DNA of 33,976 nt, taken from NCBI GenBank assembly GCA_036496425.1, contig DASXLG010000013.1, positions 1-33,976 on the forward strand. The letters run 5' to 3'. The stretch comes from Terriglobia bacterium. GTDB taxonomy: Bacteria; Acidobacteriota; Terriglobia; 20CM-2-55-15. Within the stretch, counting starts at the first letter, position 1. The number at the start of each line of letters is the position of its first letter. The notes below the pieces were generated by a model. It saw only the letters and a list, made by a program, of their open reading frames with translations, had not been told where the DNA came from and ran no database searches. The position numbers were made by a program, and so were the translations under genes. Positions 9,117 to 16,841 of this stretch are shown here, piece after piece.

Positions 9117-9689
9117 ATGCGAAAAGTTCTGTATCTTCTATCTGAATTGGATGAGCATGCCTTGGACTGGCTTGTCGCCGCGGGAACTCGCGAATGGCTG
9201 GCTCCGAAGCACGTGTTGATCGAGGAAGGCAAGCCAATTACCGTCCTCTACATTACGCTGGAGGGCAAATTCTCGGTAAAGACGAAGGACAAGGTCGTTG
9301 CTGAATTGGAAGCAGGCGAGGTTGTGGGCGAGCTCTCGTTCCTCGACTCGCGTCCTCCGGTCGCAACGGTGGCGACTTTGGAGAGGTCCGCCGTGCTGAG
9401 CATTCCGGCTGCACGCTTGCGTTCGAAGCTGAAAACCGACCATGTCTTCGCGAGTTCATTCTATCGTGCCCTGGGAGTCATGCTCGCAACCCGTCTGCGC
9501 GATATGACTCTTACATTGGCCTACGGCACCTCTGAAAGCAGGAACCTGGACGTCGAAGAAGCGGGAGAATTCTCGCCCGCGCTCTTCGACCGTCTCGACC
9601 TGGCAGCCAGGCGGTTTCAGTCACTGATCGAAAAACTCGACATGGAAAAAGGGCGGGCCGCGGCAGTTACAGAAGGCGTGAAATTCTGA
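9117..9689 (+). CDS. Cyclic-nucleotide-binding-fold protein without DNA-binding domain
   Basis: This 190-residue protein has residues 1 to about 115 forming a CRP-like beta-barrel. It begins LSELDEHALDWLV, then LIEEGKPITVLYITLEGKFSV, then a phosphate-binding-cassette-like VVGELSFLDSRPPVATVAT stretch that retains the GEL and the arginine. The rest is helical, with no helix-turn-helix. It is therefore more likely a sensor or scaffold than a CRP-type transcription factor. Stand-alone cNMP-fold proteins are, to my recollection, frequent companions of NHLM export genes, and the ABC2 transporter here has a similar N-terminal barrel. The start is well supported by AAAAGGAG eight bases upstream. Whether it binds a nucleotide at all cannot be told from sequence. 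Confidence 0.82.
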   Translation: MRKVLYLLSELDEHALDWLVAAGTREWLAPKHVLIEEGKPITVLYITLEGKFSVKTKDKVVAELEAGEVVGELSFLDSRPPVATVATLERSAVLSIPAARLRSKLKTDHVFASSFYRALGVMLATRLRDMTLTLAYGTSESRNLDVEEAGEFSPALFDRLDLAARRFQSLIEKLDMEKGRAAAVTEGVKF

Positions 9690-9744
9690 AAGATTTGTTA
9701 CTTTTTTGTGACTGGAATCACTGCATAAAAGAGCCAGAAACCGC

Positions 9745-9773
9745 TTGCTTAAAGCACGTCACTTTCTTATGAT
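9745..9773 (+). promoter_or_regulatory. Candidate sigma70-type promoter of precursor 1, with long 5' leader
   Basis: TTGCTT, 17 bases, then TATGAT (9768-9773). The same element appears in copy 2 as TTGCGT-17-TATGAT. A start near 9780 would give a leader of about 160 bases before the ATG at 9940. That leader is conserved between the copies, including blocks CGTTTGACAAGACTCTACCC and GGAAGACGGAGACTTGGT, so it may carry RNA-level control. The TTGACA at 9784-9789 has no partner -10 at proper spacing. Confidence 0.5.
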
Positions 9774-9939
9774 CCGACCACGTTTGACAAGACTCTACCC
9801 TCTGGTGCGCGGGGCTGATCAGTCCGGTGCGCGTTAAAGGTCGGCTGGCACTGTCAACATTTTTGGGCCGGTGCATTGGAAGACGGAGACTTGGTCCCGT
9901 ACGTAAATTGTTTGCCCAACTCAATTCCAGAGGAGAAAT

Positions 9940-10317
9940 ATGTCTGAAATAACACAAGCTCAATTCCTGCAACGTTACGGCAACCTGATGGTGCAAATCT
10001 GGGGCATGCCGGCCCTGTTGGACCGTTTCAAAAAAGACCCCAGCGCAGTCCTGAAGGAGCATGGATTGGATGCTGAAAAGGCATCCGTGACCCTTCTGCA
10101 ACCGGGCGCACCGAACTCCGTCGGCATTACCGATACGACAGCGGAAAGCGCTTACCAATTGTGGGTTGAAGGCAAAAAGAAAGGGAACATTCCCTTTTAC
10201 TTTGTCTCGCAACCGCCCGAAGGTGTCGGCAGCGAGGCACTCTCGGACAGCGAGTTGATGTCGGTCGCAGGCGGCCTCAGCATCAGCTCCTGCTGCTGCT
10301 CGCCCTGCTGCTGCTAA
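9940..10317 (+). CDS. NHLP-leader RiPP precursor peptide 1 (Ser/Cys-rich core)
   Basis: This 125-residue precursor has residues 1 to about 110 as a nitrile-hydratase-alpha-like leader (NHLP family). It includes ITQAQFLQRYGNLMVQIWG and a DPSAVLKEHGLD stretch, and closes with ALSDSELMSVAGG, the usual acidic, helical approach to a double-glycine site. Cleavage after Gly112 by the C39 transporter would release the 13-residue core LSISSCCCSPCCC: six Cys, four Ser and one Pro. With two YcaO enzymes and a SagB dehydrogenase nearby, the Cys residues are expected to become thiazol(in)es and some Ser oxazol(in)es. AGAGGAG lies four bases before the ATG. The second copy at 16382 differs at about nine positions, with one core change (Ser to Thr). 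Confidence 0.95.
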   Translation: MSEITQAQFLQRYGNLMVQIWGMPALLDRFKKDPSAVLKEHGLDAEKASVTLLQPGAPNSVGITDTTAESAYQLWVEGKKKGNIPFYFVSQPPEGVGSEALSDSELMSVAGGLSISSCCCSPCCC

Positions 10318-10349
10318 CGAAACACTCCTTTCAGTTCAGCTGAATTTGA

Positions 10350-10400
10350 TCTTCCGCGTTCATCTCCGGAATAGCATGGGGAAGGACGCGGAAGATTTTT
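10350..10400. terminator. Rho-independent terminator after precursor 1
   Basis: ATCTTCCGCGT (10350-10360) pairs perfectly with ACGCGGAAGAT (10386-10396). The interior can extend the hairpin (TCTCC with GGGGA), and a T-run follows to 10400. It lies between the plus-strand precursor and the convergent asparagine synthetase gene. The same hairpin follows precursor 2. Confidence 0.9.
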
Positions 10401-10424
10401 CTTCTCGCCCGGCCGCCCGGCCCT

Positions 10425-12260
10425 CTAACGAATACTCACCCGGTAGTGTTTCAACCAGATGTCAATTTGAATGACTCGCTCCAGCAGTATTGCAGCAACG
10501 TGAGGAGCCATTCCGGGAATCTGTCCCTCCGCAATCGCCTTGACGGCAGGCACATTGACAAAAGGACAAACTGCCGACTGCGCATTCAATAATTCGATTG
10601 TGAGCCGCCGAAGTCCGGCCAGATATTCAGGCTCGTCGGATACGGGATATGCGCTCTTCTTCCTCAGCCGGACGCCTTCAGGAACCAACCCTGCCCACGC
10701 TCGCCGCAGCAGGCTTTTCTCCTGTCCGTCAATTGTTTGCATCTCCCACGGAACATTCCACAGATACTCGACAAGCCGATGGTCGCAAAACGGCACTCGA
10801 ACTTCCAGGCCGGCCGCCATGCTCATCCTGTCCTTACGATCCAGCAGCATCTGCAACCAGTTGGTTAGCGTGAGATAAAAGATCTCTCTGCGTCTGGCCA
10901 GGAGAGGGTCTTCTCCGTCGCATTTCGGTATGTTCGCGGTGGCTTCCTCATATCTTCTCTGCAGGTAAGCGAGGGGTTGAGCCTTTTCCCGGATCTGGGG
11001 CGACACCCAGAACAGACTTTGGGGTCCTGTGGCCGCGGGCGGCATGGTGACGAGCCAGGGGAATGCTCTGATCTTCAGCGCATCGGGCGAGTGATACCAG
11101 GAATAGCCCGCGAAAATCTCATCTGCAGTTTCCCCGGAAAGCGCAACGGTCCCTCTTTGCTTGATGCGTTTGCAAAGGAGGTAGAGGGAGGTATCCAGCT
11201 GTCCGAATCCCGGCGCATCGCGAGCAATGGTGGGAACAGAAAGGTCCTCCAGAAGCTGCTGGGGGCTGACGGTCACAAAATGATGATGAGTCCCGAGAAA
11301 TTGTGAAACCTCACCGGCCCAGAAGCCATCGGTGCTCGGTTGGTCCGCATCCCGGAAGGCACTGATGCCTCCAGAGGGATCCACGGAATAAGTATTAAGG
11401 CTTTTGCCTTGACTCCCCAGTTCCCGGGCAGCCAGGGCAGTGACGCCGCTGGAATCGATGCCTCCCGACAACATTGTCACAACGGGAACATCCGCGATCA
11501 ATTGCCTCCTGACCGTGTCCTCGAGAAGGTTCCGGATATTCTCAACCGTCGTGTCCACATCGTCGGTATGAGGGGCGCTTATCAATGACCAATATCGGGT
11601 CGAACGCCTGCCCTCGCGGTTGAAGGTGATGTACTCTCCCGCGCCAACCTCGAGGACGTTCCGATAGATGGTAAAGCCTGGTGTGCGCAGCTGCACGGGG
11701 CTGAACAGTTCCGCCAGGCCGTCGTTGTCAACTTCCGCTTTGACTGCCGGGTGGGCCAGCAGCGACTTGATTTCTGAAGCGAACAGGATCGAGTCGGTTA
11801 GCTCGGTGTAGAACAGCGGTTTGACCCCGAGACGATCGCGGGCGAGCACCAGCATTTGACGGTAGTCGTCCCACAGGGCGAAGGCAAAGATCCCATTGAA
11901 ATGGTTGATGCATTCCGCTCCCCACTCGGCGTATGCGGCGAGCAGAACTTCGGTATCGGACTGGGTTTGAAACCGGTGGCGCCGGCTCTCCAGTTCGCGG
12001 CGGAGTTCGCGAAAGTTGTAGATTTCGCCGTTATAGGAAACCGCGAATGTGCGGTCTGCGTGCTTGTAAAGCATCGGCTGAGATCCACCGCTGGGGTCGA
12101 TCACGCATAGCCGGCGATGAGCCAGTGCGATGTGGGCAGAACGCCAGACGCCGCTGCCGTCCGGGCCGCGATGGCGGAGTGCAGCAGACATCGCGGTGAG
12201 GTCCGGGCAGGATTGGGAAAGATCCTGTCTCCAGCCGAGTACCCCTGAGATCCCGCACAT
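10425..12260 (-). CDS. Asparagine synthetase (glutamine-hydrolysing) family protein
   Basis: This 611-residue protein has both classical domains. The N-terminal glutaminase has the nucleophile Cys2 (MCGISG), RHRGPDG near 30 and NGEIYNFREL near 78. The synthetase domain has the ATP-pyrophosphatase loop MLSGGIDSSG (263-272). A cytoplasmic enzyme of this kind activates a carboxylate as acyl-adenylate and transfers ammonia from glutamine. Because Cys2 and the glutaminase motifs are retained, it is unlike lasso-peptide cyclases, which have lost them. It may amidate the peptide's C-terminus or side chain, or simply make asparagine. GAGG precedes the ATG by six bases. It follows the radical SAM gene by 27 bases in a two-gene minus-strand operon set between the two precursors, which favours a tailoring role. 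The terminator at 10350-10400 lies beyond its 3' end. Confidence 0.88.
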   Translation of the reverse strand: MCGISGVLGWRQDLSQSCPDLTAMSAALRHRGPDGSGVWRSAHIALAHRRLCVIDPSGGSQPMLYKHADRTFAVSYNGEIYNFRELRRELESRRHRFQTQSDTEVLLAAYAEWGAECINHFNGIFAFALWDDYRQMLVLARDRLGVKPLFYTELTDSILFASEIKSLLAHPAVKAEVDNDGLAELFSPVQLRTPGFTIYRNVLEVGAGEYITFNREGRRSTRYWSLISAPHTDDVDTTVENIRNLLEDTVRRQLIADVPVVTMLSGGIDSSGVTALAARELGSQGKSLNTYSVDPSGGISAFRDADQPSTDGFWAGEVSQFLGTHHHFVTVSPQQLLEDLSVPTIARDAPGFGQLDTSLYLLCKRIKQRGTVALSGETADEIFAGYSWYHSPDALKIRAFPWLVTMPPAATGPQSLFWVSPQIREKAQPLAYLQRRYEEATANIPKCDGEDPLLARRREIFYLTLTNWLQMLLDRKDRMSMAAGLEVRVPFCDHRLVEYLWNVPWEMQTIDGQEKSLLRRAWAGLVPEGVRLRKKSAYPVSDEPEYLAGLRRLTIELLNAQSAVCPFVNVPAVKAIAEGQIPGMAPHVAAILLERVIQIDIWLKHYRVSIR

Positions 12261-12287
12261 CAGTCGCCTCGCAGCCTGAAAGACGGA

Positions 12288-14411
12288 TTACGTATGCTGT
12301 TCGGCCACTGCGTGGGCCGGCTGAGACGCAACGTCCTCGGGCTTTGGCTCCGGTGGCAGCAGAGTGCACGGATAAAGATAGTCCTGCCTGCTGTTATGGG
12401 AGTAAATCAGATATTCCAGCCAATCGTCGAAGCGCTTGAAGCCGGGACGGGTCCGCCATACTGCATATGCAACGGGCTTGTTTTCCAATGGAACCGGCTT
12501 TCCTGCAAGGACGCCCTGATAGAACTCCCACAGATTGTGCTGCACGCGGACTCTAAGGCTGCTACCAGGGAACGGAATGCGGAACAGTTTCTGGTTGAAG
12601 TCGACGGCTTCGATGAGAAGTAGCGGATCCAGGCCCGCCGGAACTTTCTCCTGTGCATACTGCAGAAGGATGCCTTTTGCCTCCTGGTAAAATGCGCCCA
12701 GCTTCGAATCCTGCACGAGCCCGATCAAAGCGTGTTCGTGCGCCGGCCATACCATGTTCAACCATTTCTCCGAAGGGCAGTACTCCCACGAACCACTCTG
12801 GATTTCACGCGCTCTCTGGTGGAAGAAGTCGACTACGCCCCGTACAACAGGAAAGAGTTCGCCGTCGGCCTTGGCAAAGGCCTCGATCAGTCTGCCGTAA
12901 TCCAGTCCATAAAGTTCGTGCAGCACAACGAATGGCAGCTGAAGAAGGCGCTGGAAGTAAACCAGTTCTGCCATCCACATCACGGTTTTCGCTTCGACCC
13001 ACTGGTCCGCAGGAAGGGCGTTCGTGGCGATTACGGTCTTCACGTACTCCGGGGTTTCCTCGTTTCTGCACTTGTCGATATCCGAATGCACTTCCACGAT
13101 CTCCTGGTCCACCGTCACCAGGCCGTGCTCTTTCACCTGTTCCGGCAGCGAGATTTCTGCATTCGGCAGCAACTGGCAGTTGTAGAAAAACAGGTGGCGA
13201 TGTTGTCCGCCGGCGATTATCGTGGAAAACCCGTCGACAAAGCTGTCATAGGTCTCACCGGGAAGGCCCAGAATAATGTCGGTATACGTGGGAATTTCCT
13301 CGAGCTTGTACCGGCTCTGCAATTGCGCAAAAGAATCGATGGATATGTTGTCCCGTTTGACGCTTCGGAGAGCCGTGGGATCCAGCGATTGGAACGAGAG
13401 GGTGACTCCGGAATTCAATCCGACGTCATTCAAGCGTTTCTGGACGCGGTATGACCGCTCGGTGGAGTTCTTCGTATTCTGCGTGACGAACACGCGCGGG
13501 TAGTTGGTCCTGGTGCGCACATCCGCAATGTAATCGGTGATCTCGACATCGCGCGGCAACATGCCATAATTCGCGTCGCAGCAGAAAACCGTCTCCACTT
13601 TGTGCTGACCGATCCAGTCAAATTCCTTGTAAATATTCTCGAGGCTGAATTTGAAAACCTTCGTGGCTGTTGCAGATCCCCAGTCGCAGAAAGTGCAGGA
13701 AAAGGGGCAGCCGCGATTGGTCTCAATCGGAGCCATCCATTCGGTATTGGGATTCGCTTCGAGCAGCGGGTCAAAAACGCCGCTCGCATAGACTGGGGGA
13801 ATGACTGCCAGATCCTCGATCCTGGCGCCTTTCGGGTGATGGATAAACCGGCCGGCCTTGTCCAGAAAGCTGACTGATGGAATTTCACTCCAGTCATTTG
13901 ACGGAAACGCTTCCAGAAGCCGGAGAAAAATGCGTTCCCCTTCACCATGCACGGCCACATCGACGAATGGGTTTTCACGCAGGAAGCCTTCTGCCCGATC
14001 AGGCACCTGCGGGCCGCCGAACATGATGAGTACGCCGGGTTCCCGTTCTTTGAGAAGCCGGGCGATTTTCAGGCTGTGACGCATATTCCAGACATAAGTG
14101 CTGAAACCTGCGATATCCGCTCCCAGGAGTTCAGGGACCGATTTCTCGACGGATCGCCTTCGATGAAGAGGCAGCCTGAACTTATATCTGGCAGGATCCG
14201 CAGCATGGGTTTGAGCGTAGACCTGGAGCAGGCCTGTCTGGTAAGGCAGCATTTCCCAGCCACGCGCCGATTCGGAACTCCTTTCGGACAAGCTGCCGTC
14301 GGCCAGATGTTCAAAATCGGTCCGCGCCCGGCTGAGGTTCATGCCGGTCGTAATGCAGACCAGGCTAACTGTTACCGGATGGCTCGCGGCCTCATGCGTC
14401 AGTTTGTCCAT
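12288..14411 (-). CDS. B12-binding-type radical SAM protein with long C-terminal extension
   Basis: This 707-residue protein has residues about 55-170 resembling a cobalamin-binding Rossmann domain (GADIAGFSTYVWN, LIMFGGPQVPDR, VDVAVHGEGE), as in the B12-dependent radical SAM class. The iron-sulfur motif is C235-P-F-S-C239-T-F-C242 (CxxxCxxC), followed by a radical SAM barrel to about 450. The final 250 or so residues have no motif I can name. Members of this class perform C-methylations, ring contractions and other radical steps, often on RiPPs. The cobalamin lower-ligand signature DxHxxG is not visible, as is common in this class. The start is supported by AAAGGGAG seven bases upstream. It is the first gene of the minus-strand operon with the asparagine synthetase, divergent from the second Rieske oxygenase. 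Confidence 0.85.
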   Translation of the reverse strand: MDKLTHEAASHPVTVSLVCITTGMNLSRARTDFEHLADGSLSERSSESARGWEMLPYQTGLLQVYAQTHAADPARYKFRLPLHRRRSVEKSVPELLGADIAGFSTYVWNMRHSLKIARLLKEREPGVLIMFGGPQVPDRAEGFLRENPFVDVAVHGEGERIFLRLLEAFPSNDWSEIPSVSFLDKAGRFIHHPKGARIEDLAVIPPVYASGVFDPLLEANPNTEWMAPIETNRGCPFSCTFCDWGSATATKVFKFSLENIYKEFDWIGQHKVETVFCCDANYGMLPRDVEITDYIADVRTRTNYPRVFVTQNTKNSTERSYRVQKRLNDVGLNSGVTLSFQSLDPTALRSVKRDNISIDSFAQLQSRYKLEEIPTYTDIILGLPGETYDSFVDGFSTIIAGGQHRHLFFYNCQLLPNAEISLPEQVKEHGLVTVDQEIVEVHSDIDKCRNEETPEYVKTVIATNALPADQWVEAKTVMWMAELVYFQRLLQLPFVVLHELYGLDYGRLIEAFAKADGELFPVVRGVVDFFHQRAREIQSGSWEYCPSEKWLNMVWPAHEHALIGLVQDSKLGAFYQEAKGILLQYAQEKVPAGLDPLLLIEAVDFNQKLFRIPFPGSSLRVRVQHNLWEFYQGVLAGKPVPLENKPVAYAVWRTRPGFKRFDDWLEYLIYSHNSRQDYLYPCTLLPPEPKPEDVASQPAHAVAEQHT

Positions 14412-14683
14412 GCGACTACTCCCTTTGTTCTGTCAGTGACTGGAAATCGGGCTGGAAATAACTAATAAGCCGCTGTGTCATCACAATTGCAAGCATTTCC
14501 TTTGCTCGTTTTGGAAGCGCCTGCAACATTTTTGCCGGTGACATTTTCCAGGAATGCTATGCTCGCCAGCCTTTGGAGTCGTGTCAAGCGTATTCGTATC
14601 GTGCGAGCTTTTCATGGTTCGTGCTGATACGATTGGAAGCTCCAAGGCGCTCAACCTGAAAAAGAAAGGTCCGAAGTATTGCA
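14412..14683. promoter_or_regulatory. Divergent intergenic region between radical SAM and Rieske genes
   Basis: These 272 bases carry no convincing gene. They must hold promoters for both directions, but I could not fix -35/-10 pairs. At 14524-14545 the sequence CAACATTTTTGCCGGTG followed by ACATT matches the precursor-1 leader at 9855-9877 except for a two-base gap and one extra base. It may be a shared regulatory element or a relic of the duplicated unit. Confidence 0.4.
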
Positions 14684-16126
14684 ATGAACAAGCCTGTGCC
14701 GGGATCCCCGAATACCGTTCCGTTCGAGGTCACGGAACCGGACCGCATCGCAGCCCAGCGGTACTACGACGAGGATTTCTACAAGCTGGAATGCGAGATG
14801 CTGTGGCCCCGGGTCTGGCAGATGGCCTGCCGGCTGGAGGAGATTCCGAAGCCCGGCAGTTTTTCGGTCTACGAGAATCTGGGCCAGTCGATTATCGTCA
14901 CGCGGGTCGACGAAAACACCGTCAAAGCTTTTCACAACCACTGCCGGCACCGCGGCGTGAAGCTGGCAAATGATCGCGGCCGGTGTAACGCATTTGTTTG
15001 CCGGTTCCATGGCTGGTCGTGGAATCTGAAAGGCGAGAACACCTTCGTTTATACGCCGGAGGTGTTCTCGGAACGTCAGCTCAACAAAGAGGACTTGAAA
15101 CTCCGGGAATGCCGTGTCGAGACCTGGGGCGGATGCGCTTTCATCAATCTCGACGACAATGCGCCGCCGCTGCGCGACTGTATAGAGCCGTTTGCGACCA
15201 TGCACGACGTTTGGCATGTGGAAGGCTTGAAGGTGGAGTGGTGGTATGCCGCGCATCTTCCGGTCAACTGGAAGCTTGCAATGGAAGCCTTTTTCGAAGG
15301 CTATCACATCGCTCAGACGCACCCTCAGCAGCTTCCCCCCGGTCAGAACATCCGCAACTCGGCCTTCCGGCCGCTGGATCGGCAGATTTTCCCGATGGCC
15401 AATTTCGCGGCGCTTCCGGCTGCCGCCTCGAATATGGCTGCCGCCTCGACGATGTTCGACCCCCGAATGCTCATCAAGGGCTTTCCCCACTTCTATCAAA
15501 TGCTGAGAGACGGGATGGCCGGAATGGTCGGCGAACAGGACATCCAGGCCATGAGAGACCTGGAGAACATGGAACTGCCGGCCCGCGATCTCCTTGGTGC
15601 GATCAAAATGTACAATCGCGCGCTTCACGACGCCATCACTGAGCGCAACCGGAAGGAAAAGCTCGACACCCCCGATCTGAATGAGGTGATGGATCGCGAG
15701 GTGATGACATCGGTCAACTTCTGCTTTCCACACTTTTTCATGCTTCCGACCTACAGCGCGGCGGCGTCCTACCGCATCCGTCCGCTGGGATCCGAAGAAT
15801 GCCTGTTCGAGGTCTGGTCGCTCAAACGTTATCCCGAAGGCGAGGAGCAGCGGCCGATCCAGACGCCGGTACCCCTGAAACTCGACGATCCGAGCTGGCC
15901 GCCGTTTCCCAGGCAGGATTTTTCGAATATGCCGCGGCAGCAGCAGGGGCTCCACACGAAAGGCTTTGAATTTATGCGGCTGTCGAAAGACGTCGAGGGC
16001 TTGATCAGCAATAATCACCGGGTCATCGACGGCTTTCTCGCGGGTCTCGGCTACGACAAGCTGGTACCCGCCATGCAAAAAGTTTCCGGGCCTATCGATG
16101 TCCCTATTAAAGATCTGGGCTTCTAA
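14684..16126 (+). CDS. Rieske-type aromatic-ring-hydroxylating oxygenase alpha subunit-like protein
   Basis: This 480-residue protein is the size of large subunits of phenylpropionate/benzoate-type dioxygenases. The Rieske site is Cys87-Arg-His89 (HCRHRGVKL) and Cys106-Arg-Phe-His109 (CRFHGWSW). The catalytic iron site is E205-G-Y-H208-x4-H213 in the NWKLAMEAFFEGYHIAQTH stretch, preceded by the usual NWK. No small (beta) subunit, ferredoxin or reductase gene is nearby, so electrons must come from general carriers. It differs in size and motif spacing from the 297-residue Rieske protein at 5482, so the cluster has two independent oxygenases. Position between the two precursor units, with its own promoter region upstream, suggests peptide tailoring. 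The ribosome-binding site is weak (AAGAAAGG, far upstream). Confidence 0.9.
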   Translation: MNKPVPGSPNTVPFEVTEPDRIAAQRYYDEDFYKLECEMLWPRVWQMACRLEEIPKPGSFSVYENLGQSIIVTRVDENTVKAFHNHCRHRGVKLANDRGRCNAFVCRFHGWSWNLKGENTFVYTPEVFSERQLNKEDLKLRECRVETWGGCAFINLDDNAPPLRDCIEPFATMHDVWHVEGLKVEWWYAAHLPVNWKLAMEAFFEGYHIAQTHPQQLPPGQNIRNSAFRPLDRQIFPMANFAALPAAASNMAAASTMFDPRMLIKGFPHFYQMLRDGMAGMVGEQDIQAMRDLENMELPARDLLGAIKMYNRALHDAITERNRKEKLDTPDLNEVMDREVMTSVNFCFPHFFMLPTYSAAASYRIRPLGSEECLFEVWSLKRYPEGEEQRPIQTPVPLKLDDPSWPPFPRQDFSNMPRQQQGLHTKGFEFMRLSKDVEGLISNNHRVIDGFLAGLGYDKLVPAMQKVSGPIDVPIKDLGF

Positions 16127-16189
16127 GTCCCAGGCCGGCCGCGGTTTTGGGACGTTTGGCGCCGCCGGCAGATTTGTCCAGAAAACCGC

Positions 16190-16218
16190 TTGCGTATTGC
16201 ACGTCACTTTCTTATGAT
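16190..16218 (+). promoter_or_regulatory. Candidate sigma70-type promoter of precursor 2
   Basis: TTGCGT, 17 bases, then TATGAT at 16213-16218. It is the counterpart of the element upstream of precursor 1, with the same spacing and a leader of about 155 bases to the ATG at 16382. Confidence 0.5.
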
Positions 16219-16381
16219 CCCGACCACGTTTGACAAGACTCTACCCTCTGGTGCGCCAGGCTGCTCAGTGCGGTAGGTGCTGGTTTTGCTGGCACTGTAA
16301 CATTTTTGAGTTGGCGCATTGGAAGACGGAGACTTGGTTCGTAAGTAAACTGTTTGCCCAACTCAATTCCAGAGGAGATGT

Positions 16382-16759
16382 ATGGCTGAAATTACACAAG
16401 CTCAATTCCTGCAACGTTACGGCAACCTCATGGTTCAAATTTGGGGCATGCCCTCTCTGTTGGACCGTTTCAAAAAAGAACCCAGTGCAGTCCTGAAGGA
16501 GCATGGGTTGGATGCTGAAAAGGCCTCAGTGACCCTTCTGCAACCAGGCGCACCGAACTCTCTCGGTATTACCGACACGACGGCGGACAGCGCTTACCAG
16601 CTGTGGGTTGAAGGCAAAAAGAAAGGGAATATCCCCTTTTATTTTGTCGCACACCCGCCCGAAGGTACCGGTAGCGAGGCGCTTTCGGACAGCGAGTTGA
16701 TGTCGGTTGCAGGCGGCCTCAGCATCAGTTCCTGCTGCTGCACGCCCTGCTGCTGCTAA
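16382..16759 (+). CDS. NHLP-leader RiPP precursor peptide 2 (Ser/Cys-rich core)
   Basis: This 125-residue paralogue of precursor 1 has the same NHLP leader, the same ELMSVAGG cleavage site and core LSISSCCCTPCCC. Leader differences are mostly conservative (for example Ser2 to Ala, Asp33 to Glu, Val61 to Leu) plus a few near the end of the leader. The only core change is Ser to Thr in front of the proline. Both copies therefore look functional and should be processed by the same enzymes to two closely related products. AGAGGAG stands four bases before the ATG. The cyclodehydratase genes follow immediately after its terminator. Confidence 0.95.
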   Translation: MAEITQAQFLQRYGNLMVQIWGMPSLLDRFKKEPSAVLKEHGLDAEKASVTLLQPGAPNSLGITDTTADSAYQLWVEGKKKGNIPFYFVAHPPEGTGSEALSDSELMSVAGGLSISSCCCTPCCC

Positions 16760-16841
16760 CGACAGGCTTTTTTTCATGCCGGATTTCGGGAGGGGAAAAG
16801 CAGGCGTCTGTTCCCTCCTGAAATCGGTTCGGCGAAATCGC

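Larger units (their letters stand above)
9734..10400 (+). repeat. Direct repeat unit, copy 1 (promoter, 5' leader, precursor gene, terminator)
   Basis: This unit is repeated at 16178-16892 in the same orientation. Matching parts are the upstream region from CCAGAAACCGCTTGC to the ribosome-binding site, the whole precursor gene and the terminator hairpin. Only the short stretch between stop codon and terminator (10318-10349 against 16760-16841) differs in sequence and length. The upstream 200 bases are nearly as conserved as the coding part. The two copies bracket the asparagine synthetase, radical SAM and second Rieske genes. Confidence 0.9.

Noticed and set aside
9784..9812. TTGACA at 9784-9789 as the -35 of the precursor promoter
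   Set aside because: No acceptable -10 lies 16-19 bases downstream in either copy, while the TATGAT just upstream has a fair -35 at 17 bases in both. I kept the upstream pair.
10297..10314. GCTGCTGCT/TGCTGC runs as a microsatellite or CRISPR-like repeat
   Set aside because: They simply encode the Cys-rich core (TGC codons) of the precursor peptides.
10425..12260. Asparagine synthetase homologue as a lasso-peptide macrolactam synthetase
   Set aside because: The glutaminase nucleophile Cys2 and its motifs are intact, and no lasso B protease or lasso-type precursor is present.
14554..14973. 139-codon plus-strand frame upstream of the second Rieske gene
   Set aside because: Most of it overlaps the Rieske gene in another frame; the non-overlapping part has no ribosome-binding site or domain.
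14651..16207. 518-codon minus-strand open frame opposite the second Rieske gene
   Set aside because: Although long, it mirrors a gene with both Rieske and iron-site motifs intact. Its composition is typical of antisense frames in high-G+C DNA, and no domain is visible.
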